Positions 12,206-24,397 of a stretch of 64,000 bases of DNA are shown here, piece after piece. Numbering within the stretch: the stretch's first letter is position 1; each line of letters starts with the position of its first letter. A program made the position numbers and the translations under genes. The notes under the pieces were generated by a model that did not search any database, was not told the DNA's origin, and saw only the letters and a program-made list of their open reading frames with translations. Source of the stretch: Delphinapterus leucas (Eukaryota; Chordata; Mammalia; Artiodactyla; Monodontidae); NCBI RefSeq assembly GCF_002288925.2, contig NW_022097993.1:11652367-11716366 (forward strand), read 5' to 3'.

Positions 12206-12589
12206 TTGCTCCACATATTCATAAAAAATAATGAGTAAAAATGTAGTTATATTTAGCTATTCATCCTGAGGTTGATAGTGATGTTTGAACAATGGAGAAA
12301 TGCCAGAGCATCCTAAAAATTTATGTTCATTGAAGCTTTGGTCCCTGTTTCGGCAACAAAGAACCAGAGAGCTATATAGCCATAAGCATATGAATTCAAA
12401 CTTGAGGTTTCCCAGCTATTTCTTTGAGTCACTTAGAGGATAAAAGTACTCAACTTCACACTCATTTCCTCAAAATGTTTGAAGAATTGATGTTATGGTT
12501 AGTTGACTGAATGTTCTAGTTACAGAAGAATTGCCATTCCACCACTCTACTGAAATGTCTCCAGCCAAGTTCAGCAAAACTTGAAAGAA
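12206..12589. other. Unassigned intergenic DNA
   Basis: No gene or repeat recognised. Confidence 0.45.
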
Positions 12590-13770
12590 GGATCCTTTTC
12601 TCTTTGCATCTAATTCAACTCTCCGTGGCATTTCCAGCAGCTGATCACGCCCTCCTTCTTGAAACCCTCACTCTCATTGGCCCCCCTGCCCTCGCACTCT
12701 CTGGTATTTCCTTCTAATTCCCCTTCTTAGATCTTCTTTCTACCTGATTTCTTAATGGTGGGATCTATGGGTCCTCCTCTCCTCTCTCTTTATAATGTCT
12801 CTTAGGTAATCGTACCAATCCTCTCGGCTTTAAGCAGTATCTGTCAGATGATGGGTCTAAAATTTACCTCTCCAGTCTAATCCTGGTCTCCGAACTTTAG
12901 ACTTTGCGTCCAGCGGCCTACTCACTATTCCCTGTCAGACATCACAGAGACGCCTATAACTTCATACAAATCGAATGCTTGGTTCTTAACCACACCTTGC
13001 ACCTTCGCGTTCTTCTCAGTCTCCATGATTAGCCCCCGTCAAAGCGCTCCAGCTAGACACCCAAGCATCACATGGATTCTTCCGCCTTCTGTACCCCCAT
13101 CTCACACATCCCCATCAACAAGTCGCATCAGTGTTACCCCAAACACATCTCAAACCCACTAACCATTGCTCTCCTCTCCTCTGCCACTGGCCTAGCTCAG
13201 GTTGCCCTGGTGTCGACTCCTCCAAAGCTTCCTGACTGATTCCCTATGCACGATGGGCTCCTGACCGAGTTCACTCTCTACATAGCACTAGACAGCTTTC
13301 CTTAAAGTCAAGGTTGGATCACGTCACCCCCTATTTCTAACCCTTCAGTGGTTTCCCACTGAACTTCGAATATAATCCAAAAGGCTTTCTATGGTCCAGA
13401 AGCCCTGAGTAAACTGGCTCCTACCCGCCCTCCTGCTGATGTCCTGTTCCTCAAACTCCCTCACTCTTTCCAGCCTCAGGGCTTTTGCACATGCTGTTTC
13501 CTCATCCAGGAACATGCTGGGTCCTGTTCATCTTGCATCCTTCCATGTAAATGTTACTATGAGGAAGAGCCCTTCCCTGACCAGTAGACGCCCTGGCCCC
13601 CTCTTCTCTAGCTCAGACTTTTCTGTCTGTACACATGTTTATGGCCCTCACTCAACTCTAAGCTCCTGAGGGCAGGGACTGTGTGTCTTGTCCATCACTG
13701 TATCCTGGTGCCTGGCATGGTACCTGGAAAAGCAGGACTCGGTAAATATTCTTTGAATTGAAAGGGAGGA
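12590..13770 (+). repeat. L2 LINE relic, about 1.2 kb
   Basis: Long L2 3' portion in plus orientation: ctttaagcagtatctgtcag near 12828, gtggtttcccactgaacttc near 13350, cagcctcagggcttttgcac near 13470, gagcccttccctgaccagta near 13566, and ctaagctcctgagggcaggg followed by atcctggtgcctggcatggt at 13658-13720. This order is diagnostic. The 76-codon frame at 13439-13669 is inside it and is not a gene. Confidence 0.8.
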
Positions 13771-13898
13771 AACTGCCAATTTGTAAATCTTGAGACACAG
13801 TGAAGTGTACTTACGTTTGAATCTGTAGTGACGATAGTTTAACCTTTCAGAATTCTTAAGGCATTTCAGAATCTTATAATATTTTAAGGGTCATTGTA

Positions 13899-14423
13899 AT
13901 GTACATCCTTTCTTTTTGTATGTTTCGAAAAACGTGTTTGCTATTGGAGGTTTCTATTGTTTCAATCCTGATTAGACATGTACGCAGCTACGAACATCTG
14001 AAAAAACTTTTTACAGGGTCTCAAAAGGAAGCCTTGTTTGTGTTTAAAAAAAAAAAGACACCTTTCCCAGATGTTTTCCCTCTGCTGCAGGCAATTTCAG
14101 GGTTGACCCCAACAAAAGTGTCAAGGGCAAAACTTCCCTTGAGGTCTTCCTGGACCTCTCTCCCAGATCCTTCCCACAATCCCCAGATACCTGCTGTCCT
14201 CAGGCTGCTTCTAGCTGTTCTCCACCCACCTCTGGTGCCCTCCCTGGATTTCTCAATTCTGGGCTTTTTCCACCATCCAGAAATCTCCTTCCTCATTGAA
14301 ACTTGCCTGTTTGCTCTCCTGTCCCCTCAGATCCCAGCTCGTGACTATCAAGATAGTTTTACAAATGAATCCAAGCCAATGTTATCACAGTGTAATGTGT
14401 TGTTCTTTCCAGGTAAGATTTAA
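13899..14423 (+). other. 174-codon open frame with exon-like splice motifs, unrecognised
   Basis: This ATG-started frame lies outside any recognised repeat. It has no domain I know, and an A-run gives a KKKK stretch. Within it, 14331-14412 (82 bp) is bounded by a polypyrimidine tract with CAG (gctctcctgtcccctcag) and by CAG|GTAAGA, both good splice consensus matches, and is open in the same frame (starts IPARDYQDSF). The upstream part would then be intron and the ATG irrelevant. No promoter is seen upstream. It could be a real exon of an unknown transcript or a chance pairing; coding status unproven. Confidence 0.25.
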
Positions 14424-16879
14424 ACTTTAACCTTCAATACTTTACCAACTGAGTGACTGATGTAGAACCTCAGGGTAATATATGTAGATGCTGAGGTTTC
14501 TTAGGGCCCCCAAATCACTTTTTTCCAGACTTATACAAAGATGGCTCTTGATGCATTTTAAGAAGGATATGGAGATTACCGGCAACATACTTGGTCTCAT
14601 TTTCTGAAGCAGAATTTCTTTTATATATGGTATTTTATTTAATATTCACAATAAGTTGAGAGGCAGGCATGCCTGCTCCTAACGTTAGCAGGGTACAGGG
14701 CAAGAGATCTTCATTCCATATGTCTAAATATTTAAAAGTTAAAAATAAAGCTAATAAAACTGATAAGAAGTATATATTTTCTCCTTTCACCTTGACAAAT
14801 AAACTTTCACAAAGACCTAAAAGCCAAGGTCACGTTCAAAATTGAACAGAGAAGGCTGCAAGGGATGCAGTGGCCTCTGGACTAGACAAAGCTCCTCCCT
14901 TACTGTTTCCCATTCCTGGTTCCATCTGCACCATGAGGGCCCTCACTCACACATGTGGGAACATGCCAGTAAGCCCAAGCTTTGTCCACAGCACCTGCAA
15001 ACTTCTCTCCTTGACCACCCCTTGGGCTCAGGATTGTTCACACCAGTGGCTTGGTCTGTCCCTGGGAAGATGGACCCAAGGAAGAGGTGTCCAGATCCTG
15101 CAAGATGACTAAAGGTCATTTGGTCAGGGAATGTCAGGATCTTGGATTCCCACAGCCTAGTTTAGAAGCTCTGGCTTTGGGTGGGCCAGTCCCCTTACCT
15201 CTGTGGACTCTTACCACTGAGACCAGGTGCACAGACAGAGCAAGACCTTCTAAAATGTAGAGCCCAGAGCAGGGGCCTTCTTGCCTGGTACAGACATGAA
15301 ACATTAAAGCTCATAGAGAGGATCCCAGAGCCTGGGGTTCCGGTTTAGGTCTGCTTGACTAAAAATCCTCTGCTGTTACCCCATGATGTTTACTACCAGG
15401 GTGTGGGACAGACCTATCACATCCCTATAAGCTTCCTTTTCAAATTTCAGCTAATCTCCATCAAGATTCGAGCCAGACCCTCCACAGTTCCTTCCCAGTA
15501 CGAAAGTCACTGTCGTGAGTATGCCCAGCACTGGCCGTCTTGAGCAAACAACACTCCTGGAGACCAGGAACCCTCTAAGGTCATCCAGACAGCCCTGCCT
15601 GCAGCTGGCTTCTCATTATCTTAACAGCAAAGAGAAGTCTGCTGCCTGAAGGCTGGCCTCTGACCTCTACGAAAACCCATTATTCTCACCATCCTTTGCC
15701 AACCAAAATATCTGTGGAGACTGGTTGGGCTTAGGGAATTTTAAAGAGCCACTGTCCTTTAAACTTCTTTAATCCAGTTCTTGAAATCTTAGATGGCAAC
15801 TATAAAAACTGAGAATATTTGAATTAGGACATAGATTTTTTACATCTTCTTATTAATGTATATTTGTGTACAGAGACCACAAAGAGGACAGAAAGGAATA
15901 TTGGGAAATCTTAATCTTTCATCCCATCGACAGGATGTGGTCCTACTATGTACACTGTGGACACCAAAGCAGTGAGCCAAACAGTCCCTGGGTCACTCCG
16001 GTCAGGGAGATGGCAAACAAACAGACACATACGTCATCTTTTAGAGACAGACACTAGGAAGCAAAGGAACGCAGAATCAGTAGACAGAATGATGGAATGG
16101 AGGCTGCCTAGATAAGATGGTCGGGGGCCATCTCAAAGGAAACCAAGCCAAATCTGCCTACAGAACATGAATAATTTTATTCTATGCCATCAAACAGTTA
16201 ATAATGCTCATTCTGCATCTCTGAAATTTGAATTTGGTCTTAGGTAAAGGGGCAGAGCATTAGATCTAATACCAAATAGAAAATAACATGCAAAAGATAA
16301 GTGAAAGGAGAAAATAGAAAGGCAACATTGATTCGCTTTACGTCAGCTGTTAAATGAGCAACACATGTGGACTTTAAAAAATAGGCTTGAGTTGTTAAAT
16401 GGCTGAAAGAACCCAAGTTTTCAGAACATTTATTATAAAAAGAAATGCCGTGTGAGTGGGTAGAGGGTTGATTTTTAAATCAAACTTTCTTGACTACCCT
16501 CCAATGTGCCTGTACATAACTCCACCAAGGAAATCTGGCCATACTGTTATGAAGTGACACATCTTGTAAATAAGCAAAAGCAACAGGTGTTACACATCTG
16601 TTCTTTTACCAATCTTTAGAATCTATCTTTAGTGAAGCTATAGTAGAGTCTATAAACTATTGTAAAAAACTGGCTGGAAAGTCATGCCTATGCAGTTAAA
16701 AATCCAAGCCCACAACAGGAAAAAAAGGATCCTCAAGAGCTTAGGACTCCATCCAGCATTATTTCATAATTTTGCTATTGACCGTAGTCATGAAATTGAA
16801 GTTATTCCGCAAGGTCTTTTGCAGCTTCGGCAATGTTTCTGCCCTTGTTATATTCTACAGAAACCTCCTGATTTTTATC
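14424..16879. other. Unassigned intergenic DNA, 2.5 kb
   Basis: A GC-moderate block at about 14,820-15,720 has several open frames of 60-88 codons without known motifs. A weak reverse MIR-like patch (tttaatattcacaataagtt) lies at about 14,630. Nothing else recognised. Confidence 0.4.
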
Positions 16880-17650
16880 TTTTAATTACAGGCATCATCT
16901 TTAACTTAGGAATCCAGGCTAGAAATTTCAAAATCATCTTGAATTCATTCTTCATCCCCCATATAAAATCTCTTTCAAAATCTGTCAAATCTACTTTTGA
17001 AATGGTTCTTGAATCCATACCAACCATCCTCACAAAAGCTGCCTTACTTCACTTCCCTACAATTTTGAATCTGGAAAAGTGCGATTGACTCCAATAATCT
17101 CCTCTCCCCCAGGACTGTTCCCTGGAGTTCCATCTCCCTACTGCCCAGGAATTCTGTTTCTAAAGCAAAGACCCGGCTTTCGTGTTCTGCCTTCTCAAAG
17201 CCTCCTGGTGCTTTCCATGCCCACTCCTTAGGGCAGCAGGCACTCAAGGCTGTGTTACATCAGGGCCTCCACTCATCTGACCAGGCTCATGTCCAAACAA
17301 ACTCTACCCCATCAAACTATTCCCAAGTCCCCAAATGTGCCAGGCTTCTGCGCATGCTGGAATGTTCTTCCAACTCTCTTCCGTCTAATCTGCCCTCCAC
17401 GTGTAGTTCACATGCTGTGTCCTCTGTGACGTCTGCAAGCCCCATCTCAGAATCCATTACTCACTGCCTTGTGATCCACCAGTGCTCAGGATCCAGCCCT
17501 GCTTCAGCTTGGTCTACCCTGCATTGTAGTAACTTGTGCGCATTCTGTGTCCTCTCTGTACTGAATATCTTGGCGAAAACAGGTTGTATCTGATATTTGC
17601 ATTTTGTTTCAACTTGGCATTTAATAGATCCTCATTTGATCAATTTGTAG
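16880..17650 (+). repeat. L2-like LINE relic, diverged
   Basis: L2-style 3' region in plus orientation: caaagcctcctggtgctttc near 17195, cagggcctccactcatctga near 17260, gcgcatgctggaatgttctt near 17350, and a terminal ggcatttaatagatcctcat near 17615 resembling the ending gtgctcaataaat. Highly diverged, so family and left end are uncertain. Confidence 0.5.
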
Positions 17651-18440
17651 GATGAATATAGTCTAAGGCAATCCTATTTGGACTAAAATTAAGCAAATGA
17701 AAGGTTGAAGTCAAGTAACGTATTCAGATAGGGACTTAACAATTACAAAAAATATGGATGAAGTGAAGAGTTATAGAGAAATAGAGGAAAAACTACTAAA
17801 AGAAGGCTCAGGGAACATAATTTCAGTTATTTAGTGAGACCAAAAAAATACTGTTGAACTTTTCTTCTTTTACCGAAAACATACTTCCTGGTTCTTAATG
17901 TTTATAGTTCTCTAAAACTAATCAACACTATCACATTTCCTCAAAGTTCTGTTATTTCTCCTGTCACTTCAAAACTAGTGTCGACTTCCCGGGGGTCACC
18001 AGGCTTAGGTTCCCCTTGAGCAGGTTTAACCAACACTCTCCACCCTCAACAACCTGTTTCTTTTATTGACTCACTTCTCTAAAAGACAGCTGTCACCATC
18101 AACTAACTTTCTTTCTGGATGCTATTCTCAGTTTCAACCACCATGACCGACCACTATTTTGTCATATTTTAATTCTCTAGCTCGGCCTCCACAGGTATTT
18201 CTATATCAATGACCCTATGCCGCTTCAAATTTTAAATAAATATTGTATCTTTTTGCCTAATCTATCAACTTTTCCTGATGTTCCCATTTGGAAGCCTCTC
18301 CTAATGTTCTGATCGAATAACCTTGCAATCTCAGGATTATCTTTGCTTTCTCTCCGAGAGGGATCAGAGGCGCTTTGGGCCTCACAACCTCTGCATGGAT
18401 AAGAGAGGCCTATTGTTCCACTCTTTTTTTTTTTTTTTGA
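17651..18440. other. Unassigned DNA, possibly more diverged L2
   Basis: No gene recognised. The pyrimidine-rich right half (from about 17,960) resembles the upstream part of an L2 but without clear phrases. A T-run is at about 18,424-18,438. Confidence 0.35.
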
Positions 18441-18835
18441 TACCATGCTTGCATTTCCCAGCTTTCTATCATTTCCAAATTCGATGTGCAACTTCCTCAC
18501 CTGGTTATCTCACTCGTGGCCCGCAGAATTACACCCTATCGAGCCCCTGGCCCTTCAGCTCTCCTCTCCAATCTTTCCTGGGCAGGTGCTATCTGATCTC
18601 CTCATCTCTGGTTTCACCCCAGCTTGGATTCTCCAACTTACCAGGCACATGACGGCTCGCGCCCACCTCTAAGCCTCCACACGTGCCTTTCCTTCTGGCT
18701 GGAAGGTCCTCTCTCCTGCTGTGTCCTGCTAAGCCTCCTTATTCTCTGCCTCTTTAAGATATACTCCTCAACGTGGTCCACCTCAAATATTTTTTCCAGC
18801 ATCCTCTCCAGGTTATATATTGCATCTCTCTAGCT
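18441..18835 (+). repeat. L2-like LINE relic
   Basis: Phrases cacacgtgcctttccttctg, gctggaaggtcctctctcct and gtgtcctgctaagcctcctt follow the L2 order (tgcacgtgctgttccctctg, cctggaatgctct, ctggctaactcctactca). Open frames here are chance. Confidence 0.55.
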
Positions 18836-19929
18836 CTGCTAGTTCATATTCCTGCTAATTTTTCATTCTTCACTTGAATTTGTATTAATGATGCCAACTG
18901 GCCAGACAACCATGGTCTCTATCTGCGTATCTTCTCCTGCCTTTAAACCATCCATTCTGTGTACCCACTGGGCATTGCTGTCTGCTGGGGAAAAAAATGA
19001 ACTAAAATTGCAGCAGGAGAGATTAAACTGAAGGACCAGAAAGTAGATGGGAGCTTTCTATTTCTGGACAATACCACGGGTTTCCATCTGTTTTAGGTGG
19101 TTTCCTTGGATGATGATGATTCAGGCGCAGAGATCACGTCCCAACTGTGAGAATGAATAATCACTCTTGGTTTTCTGTCATCTTTTTGCTCTTTCTCTGA
19201 CCTTTTTTTTTTATCAGGTTCAGGCTCTCTCCCCTACTCTATCACCCACCTTCTCCCTCCTTTCTCAGCAAACCCCACTTAGATTCCTGACCAGTTCTAG
19301 AGATCAGGCTGGACAACACATTATAGAAGCACCTGCCTGTAACTTTCTCCATTTTCTAACACCCGGGGAGAGAATGAACTTTCCACCCTGGGCATCACCA
19401 TCCTCTTTTCCATCCTGAAGAGCTATTCCTCAGGAAGGGGTTTTAGGGACGTGTTGCACCATCTGAAGACCTAAACATCTCTTCTCTTCTGCAGGCACAC
19501 GTCAAAGAGCTCTATTTAGGGTCCCACCGTTTTTTCCCCACGGACCAGAAGGAGATGCTGAAAGACTGTCACTCAGTTGAAGAGGTTTATTAAATCCCTT
19601 AAAGAATGACAGTGGCACTTGTTTTGGAGCAGAAGAAGCACCATTGCTCTCTCCCTCTCTTTTTTTTTTGTCGGGATGGGTGGGAAGGGGGCTGTTGGAG
19701 AGGTTTTATCTCCTCCGCTCCATTATCAGGCAGATACAAAACCCTTTTGCGCGTCCGGACCATCCTCCCATCTGGTTTCTCCTCGGCCCCCTCCTCCAAG
19801 CAGAAGATGGAACCAAGTAGTCTTGGAACGGGGGCGGGGGGAGGGTAGGGGGAGGCAGCTCAGTGGTTTCCTTTAAGCTCCCATTTCCCAGCCTCCAGCA
19901 GTGGCTCCGGTCACCAGTTCCTGGATGGT
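18836..19929. other. Unassigned DNA upstream of the CpG island
   Basis: No repeat recognised in the last 500 bp. GC content rises to the right. A homopurine/homopyrimidine patch is near 19,820-19,860 (a G-rich run). It may include the proximal promoter flank of the plus-strand candidate transcript. Confidence 0.45.
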
Positions 19930-20383
19930 TCGATTAAAACGATGCATTTGCGGGAATCTGGGTCCTCCTCTTTTTACCCCCAGTCTGCTGTCCCCTGAGG
20001 CTGGCTGACCCTGCGATCTGGAACTCTGCTTCTCCCCACCCTCTGCCAATCCGCGTCTCTGCGCCTCTGAGGCTGCTGCAGCCCTGCCGGTCCACCGGCT
20101 CGTCTGCCCACCGACTCGCCTCGCTTTTCTCCCCGTCCCTCCGTAACCGACTTGAGGCAGCTTTCGCGGCCACGCCGCGCGCCCCGGAGGAGCTGGAGAG
20201 CCCGCGGCCGCGGCAAGCTTGATTCCGGGCCAACAAACTTCTCCGGGACCCTGCAGTGCCCGCCTCCTCCCCGCGGCCGCGGCGGATCTGGCGGCGGCAG
20301 GGGACGGCGGGGACCCCGGCGCTCGGCCCGGCCTCGCGGCGCCGGCTGCGGGGCAATCAGGGCGCAGGGCCGGGCGCGCCGGG

Positions 20384-20475
20384 ATGAGCCGGGCCGGGGA
20401 GGCCGAGTCCCGGGATCCCCGCCCGCGCCGCACCCCGGGAGCCGCGCTCGGAGAAGCAGCCTCGGGTCAGAACGG
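20384..20475 (+). other. Candidate first coding exon (plus strand), gene not recognised
   Basis: An ATG with G at -3 (gcgccgggATGa) opens a frame beginning MSRAGEAESRDPRPRR. It runs 30 codons plus 2 bases to AACGG|GTAGGG, a usable but not ideal donor; unspliced, the frame stops at 20,479. The reading matches no N-terminus I know. It is arginine- and alanine-rich, as any frame here would be. The 5' boundary is unknown. It could equally be an upstream ORF in a 5' UTR, or chance. Confidence 0.3.
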
Positions 20476-21020
20476 GTAGGGGAGGAGGCGCCGCAACCCC
20501 ACGTCTCCCAATTTATGTCCCGTAACTGTCTCCTCGCTTCTAGACAGAAACCAAAAAATAAGCTCTAACGGCTTGAATTTCTATTGACTGGGTTTGTTTT
20601 GCGCATTCCACCCCAGGGATCCTTGTTTCCCCTGTGTTCGGTGCCTGTTCTCACCGCATCAGCAGGGGTCCTGGTTCCGCTCTACAAACACACAGAGCCG
20701 GCAGAACCACCTAGAACTAAAGTATACAGCCCGCAGCCTGCATTATGGGAACACAGGAACCGACCTACGGTCTACGCAGCGTGCTCCAGTGGCCAGATCG
20801 TGCCAAACGTTGCCGGTCCCAGGGTTAGGCTACCTATGGGAATGCGCAATTGCAGGTGTACGTTATTTATCCACCCAAACCCACCTACGAGGGTAGCGCC
20901 GTTTTCAGATTTTCTGGAAAAGCGGATGCACGCGAAGGAGCCCGAACGCGAGCGGCGACCCGGAGCCGCGTGCGTGCGAGGGAGCGGGCGACGGGCAGGG
21001 TCGCGGCGCCGCGCACTTAC

Positions 21021-21160
21021 CTTGACCGCGCGCGGGGCCCTCGGAGGCGCAGCGGAGACCGCGCGCGGCTGCAGCACCGCGAGCACTGAGCGCCCTGCGA
21101 GTGGGGACGGGGGACGCCTCGCTGCCCTTATTAGTCTCTCCCCGTGTGACCCTCCCACTC
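21021..21160 (-). other. Candidate 5' untranslated first exon (minus strand)
   Basis: On the minus strand the sequence GCGGTCAAG|GTAAGTGCG is a near-perfect 5' splice site, with the intron starting at 21,020 and running left. It lies at the edge of the right-hand CpG core. No ATG occurs between about 21,160 and the donor on this strand, so the exon would be untranslated. The start shown is a guess. The downstream exons would lie at lower coordinates or outside the window; none was recognised. Confidence 0.4.
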
Positions 21161-21380
21161 GGCGAGGACCGAGGACTCCGCCAACTCAGGCCCAGGTTTT
21201 CCTGCATTACAGCCACGTCGCCCTACAGCCGGGAGTCAATGCCTTTCGGGTTTCTGTTTTGTTCGCTGGTTCCCAAATAGAAGGACGGGTGGATGCAAAG
21301 GCTTCAGAGTTTCTCACTCCTGATTGCAAAGTGTCATCAAAGTATTGCATGCGGCGGCGAGCGCGCACAGGTAGATAATT

Positions 21381-24039
21381 GGCTTTTTAACAGTTGAGCT
21401 AAAGAAGGACATCGTTTACGTTTCAGTTTGTGCTTTTCCGTCAGTTTAGGTGAATTTGGCCAGCAGAGCCCGCCCGCCTTCTAATCAGGCTCCTGTGTAC
21501 AGGCTTGCGTGACACGGTTTTGTCTCAGAGTCCACAAAACTATTTTGTGATTTTAAATATTATATCTTTCTATGGATTGGTACTGCAGATCCTGGGTTTT
21601 GAACACTTTGGGATCCCTTCGAACCTGTGAAGGTGACATTTTTCTGCGGATCAGTGTGTGGGGACGTGTGTGTAGAGACAGTATATATAGACGGTATGTA
21701 TGTATACTTGTAGGTATATATACATATTGTATAGACATATATACATATATATATGTTTGAAAGAAAAGTAGAACCATTATAGAATTCGGAAAAGTAAGTC
21801 AGGCATTAGAAAACAGATAACTTGGTTTAATGTTCAGTATTGCCACAGTTGGCGAAATAGGATAAATTATACTATTGATCCATACTGGTGAAAATCGTTA
21901 AGCTTAAAAGTTATCTTAAACCATAGCAATTGGCTTCACCAATGTCTGCGCTCACAGATCAGGAAATAAAATCAGGCTGGCAAAAAATTTTAAGTGTTAA
22001 AAAAAATTGTTAGCAGACAGCTCATTTCCACTCATTGAAGTGAAACTGTGAAAGAGTCGACTGGTAGTTTTTAAACCTGTCTTTCATCCTGATCAAAATC
22101 CCTGTAGTTTTAGAGTCTTGCATCCATAGTGACGCAAACCGTGTTTACATGTCAGGACTTAAAACCTCCTGATGTGTTTTCTTCTCCTGTAATTTTCATC
22201 ACTGGTTTTTGGTTGACTGTGGAAAGAGGCCAAGGAGGGAGGATGTTACATGAGTCATGCTGCCCAGATGGCCATCCGAAAAACAGGGTTCCCATACCTG
22301 CATCAGACTGTGGTGACCTTTCTCTAATTTTCTAAATAGTATTACCCCTCTTTGAATATTTTTTCCTCTCAAAGCAATTGTACTTTACCTTTTAATTGGA
22401 ATGAAAGCATCCAGGTTTTATTTCTCCCATAGACAATTAACTTTACATTGACATTTAATTAGTACTATTTAAAATAAGCCTTTAAAACCACCTAACAGGA
22501 AGCCTGAAATTTTGCTTCCAATTTGTGCTTTAATACAAGTAAATCATCTTCATGTTAGCGTTATTTTCATAAATATTTTAATAATTTCATAGTCTTTAAG
22601 AGGTTTTGGAACTAGCCAAACACTGTAATATTTTTGTTTCTCTTGAATTGCTCATTTTCCTGCTCAAAGTATTGAACTAGATAAGAGTTTGGAAGAAAGT
22701 GAAAAATAAAGAAATACAATTAAAAATTATTATCTACTGCTTCCTTTGTCCCTAGGTACACCAGCATCTCCAGATCAGTAAATCCTCCTGTGTTTTGCTT
22801 TCAGGAAAGTGTTCAAATGTGGGCTGGCTTCATGGTCACGAACTATCAGATCCCTGGGATTTGGTCCTTTATCCAGTTCCTTTCACTGAATTTCAAAGTG
22901 ACTTCAAGTAGAGAGATCTCCTAACCAAGCACATTTTATTTATCTAACCCCAATACTGTTATAAACTATGCATTTTCCCACTTGCTTCTGAAGCTACCAC
23001 TGGTGAAGGAACATCTGAAAATTACAGGGGAATGTGAAAGGACTTTGAATTCTGGCAGACAGCTTGGAGGGCTTCTAACACCCAGTTTAGCTGTATCCGT
23101 GTGTGACAAAACAAAATTTTTAAGATTTCAAAAACAAACAGTTTTCTACATTTCTCCCGGGGGAGACGTGTTTAACTAGTATTTTTTATGCCTTAAGAGG
23201 GCTAAATTCCATTTGAAATGCATTTTAAAAAACTGTTCCAGATTTTTAATGCCCCACCTACATAATCTAAACATTTAAATTAACCCTGTACCATATTCTG
23301 ATAATTGCCCCTTAATAAATGTAAAGAATGCGTGTGTTCTAAACCTCACTTCTCAATCGCTCCTGTTTTAACACGGCAATTTCTTTTTCCTTTTCATCGC
23401 TTTTGTGTACTTCTGTACTCCCAGCCACGTTGCTTTACTTTTTCCCTTTTGTAATTTCTTTCACTTTTTCCCCCCTTCATAGTTTCCATTTTCCAAGAAG
23501 AAAGAATTTCAGCATTGCCCCCAGCTAACTTCTTAGTTAACAAGCCATAAGAGCGCTCATTCTCTATTGAATGGAGGGGCACAGACATACGTGACTTCCA
23601 TACAGACCCCATGGAAACTCTTCAATGCATCCATAGAGGAGGAACAGACGTCACTGTCAGCTGTAATTACCAACTCTGACTTGTCATCGAGAGCGCGTAC
23701 TTCCCTTTCTATTCCTTTTTAGGCCGGTACTGTGTCTCGTATTCGTATCATACAAGTAAAGGTAAAAAGAAAGTGGTCCTGTTAGGTCAAAATGTTTAGT
23801 AATTGGCAAAAGTAAGTTAGGGTATTTCAAATTTTTAAATGCTATTTTTACCCTTGTTTCAAAAAATAATTGTCCTCATAGAGAAAATAATATTCCGCTG
23901 GTGGTTGCTATGTTTGCTTCCGTTCCTGGAAGACATTGAGCTCCTGACATTGACTCAGCTTAGGAATGAGAGGAAGAGGTGATCATGGAACTGACTCTCA
24001 CTTAGCTTATTAGACCCTTTTCCTAGGGATCGGTGACGC
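21381..24039. other. Unassigned DNA downstream of the CpG island, 2.7 kb
   Basis: Contains no transposon I recognise except a TA/GTAT-rich microsatellite near 21,680. Repeat-poor flanks are usual around promoters; regulatory elements or intron 1 of the plus transcript may be here. No exon identified. Confidence 0.5.
21678..21756. repeat. TA/CATA-rich simple repeat
   Basis: Degenerate alternating purine-pyrimidine tract (tatatata, tatgtatgtata, tatatacatat). Short frames across it are artefacts. Confidence 0.7.
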
Positions 24040-24397
24040 TGAAAGGAATATGTTAAAAGACAAACGCCTGACTGGAGAAAATGTTTATTACTACACACCC
24101 AGCTCTCAAAAATCATTTTTTAAAAAAGGAGAGAGACACGTATCCCAATTTAAAAAAATAGGCAAAAATGTAAAGAGGCAATTCACAAAGGAAATACAAA
24201 TGGTCAGTGAACACATGAAAAAATATTCAACTAAATTACTATGCAAAGAAATGCAGCTTGATAAAGGGGTGATTTTTCCTCCACCCATTTTGACAGGATT
24301 AATATTCTTGACATCAAAAGAAGGGGTACAAAATAGTTGCCCTTTGTAAAGGGCAAATTAGCCAAGTGTATTGAACTGTTCAAAAAATGCATGTTGA
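24040..24397 (+). mobile_element. Older L1 ORF2 fragment (left part)
   Basis: Follows ORF2 text: actggagaaaatgtttatta, aataggcaaaaatgtaaaga, aatggtcagtgaacacatga, then the ttcaac/cactaatcatt area. Its 3' end resumes after the younger L1 at 25,329. Confidence 0.7.

Larger units (their letters stand above)
19930..21380. promoter_or_regulatory. CpG island, probable bidirectional promoter
   Basis: The only CpG-dense, GC-rich unique sequence in the window. There are two dense cores, about 20,130-20,510 and 20,920-21,120, with many CGCG, GCGGCCGC-like and CCGGG words, separated by a moderate stretch. SINE copies are also CpG-rich, but this region is not a repeat. CpG islands of this size usually mark promoters. 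Two opposite-strand donor-like splice sites lie inside it (20,475 plus; 21,021 minus), suggesting transcripts leave in both directions with overlapping 5' ends. No TATA box was identified. Long frames on both strands are expected from the base composition. Confidence 0.85.

Noticed and set aside
14842..15260. Three overlapping plus frames of 69-88 codons in a GC-moderate block
   Set aside because: Frames overlap in different phases, show no motif, and lack clear splice or promoter context; kept only as unassigned DNA.
19873..20433. 186-codon minus-strand open frame, and overlapping minus frames
   Set aside because: Composition-driven (Ala/Arg/Gly/Pro-rich) in the CpG island; several frames are open at once, the expected chance pattern.
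21021..21158. Minus-strand frame read as a protein start upstream of the GTAAGT donor
   Set aside because: The first codon is GTG, not ATG, and no ATG occurs before the donor, so an untranslated exon is the better reading.
20836..21378. 180-codon ATG-started open frame in the CpG island (part of a longer 264-codon frame)
   Set aside because: GC-rich sequence has few stop codons, the longer frame starts at a non-ATG codon, no domain is recognisable, and it is antisense to the better minus-strand donor.
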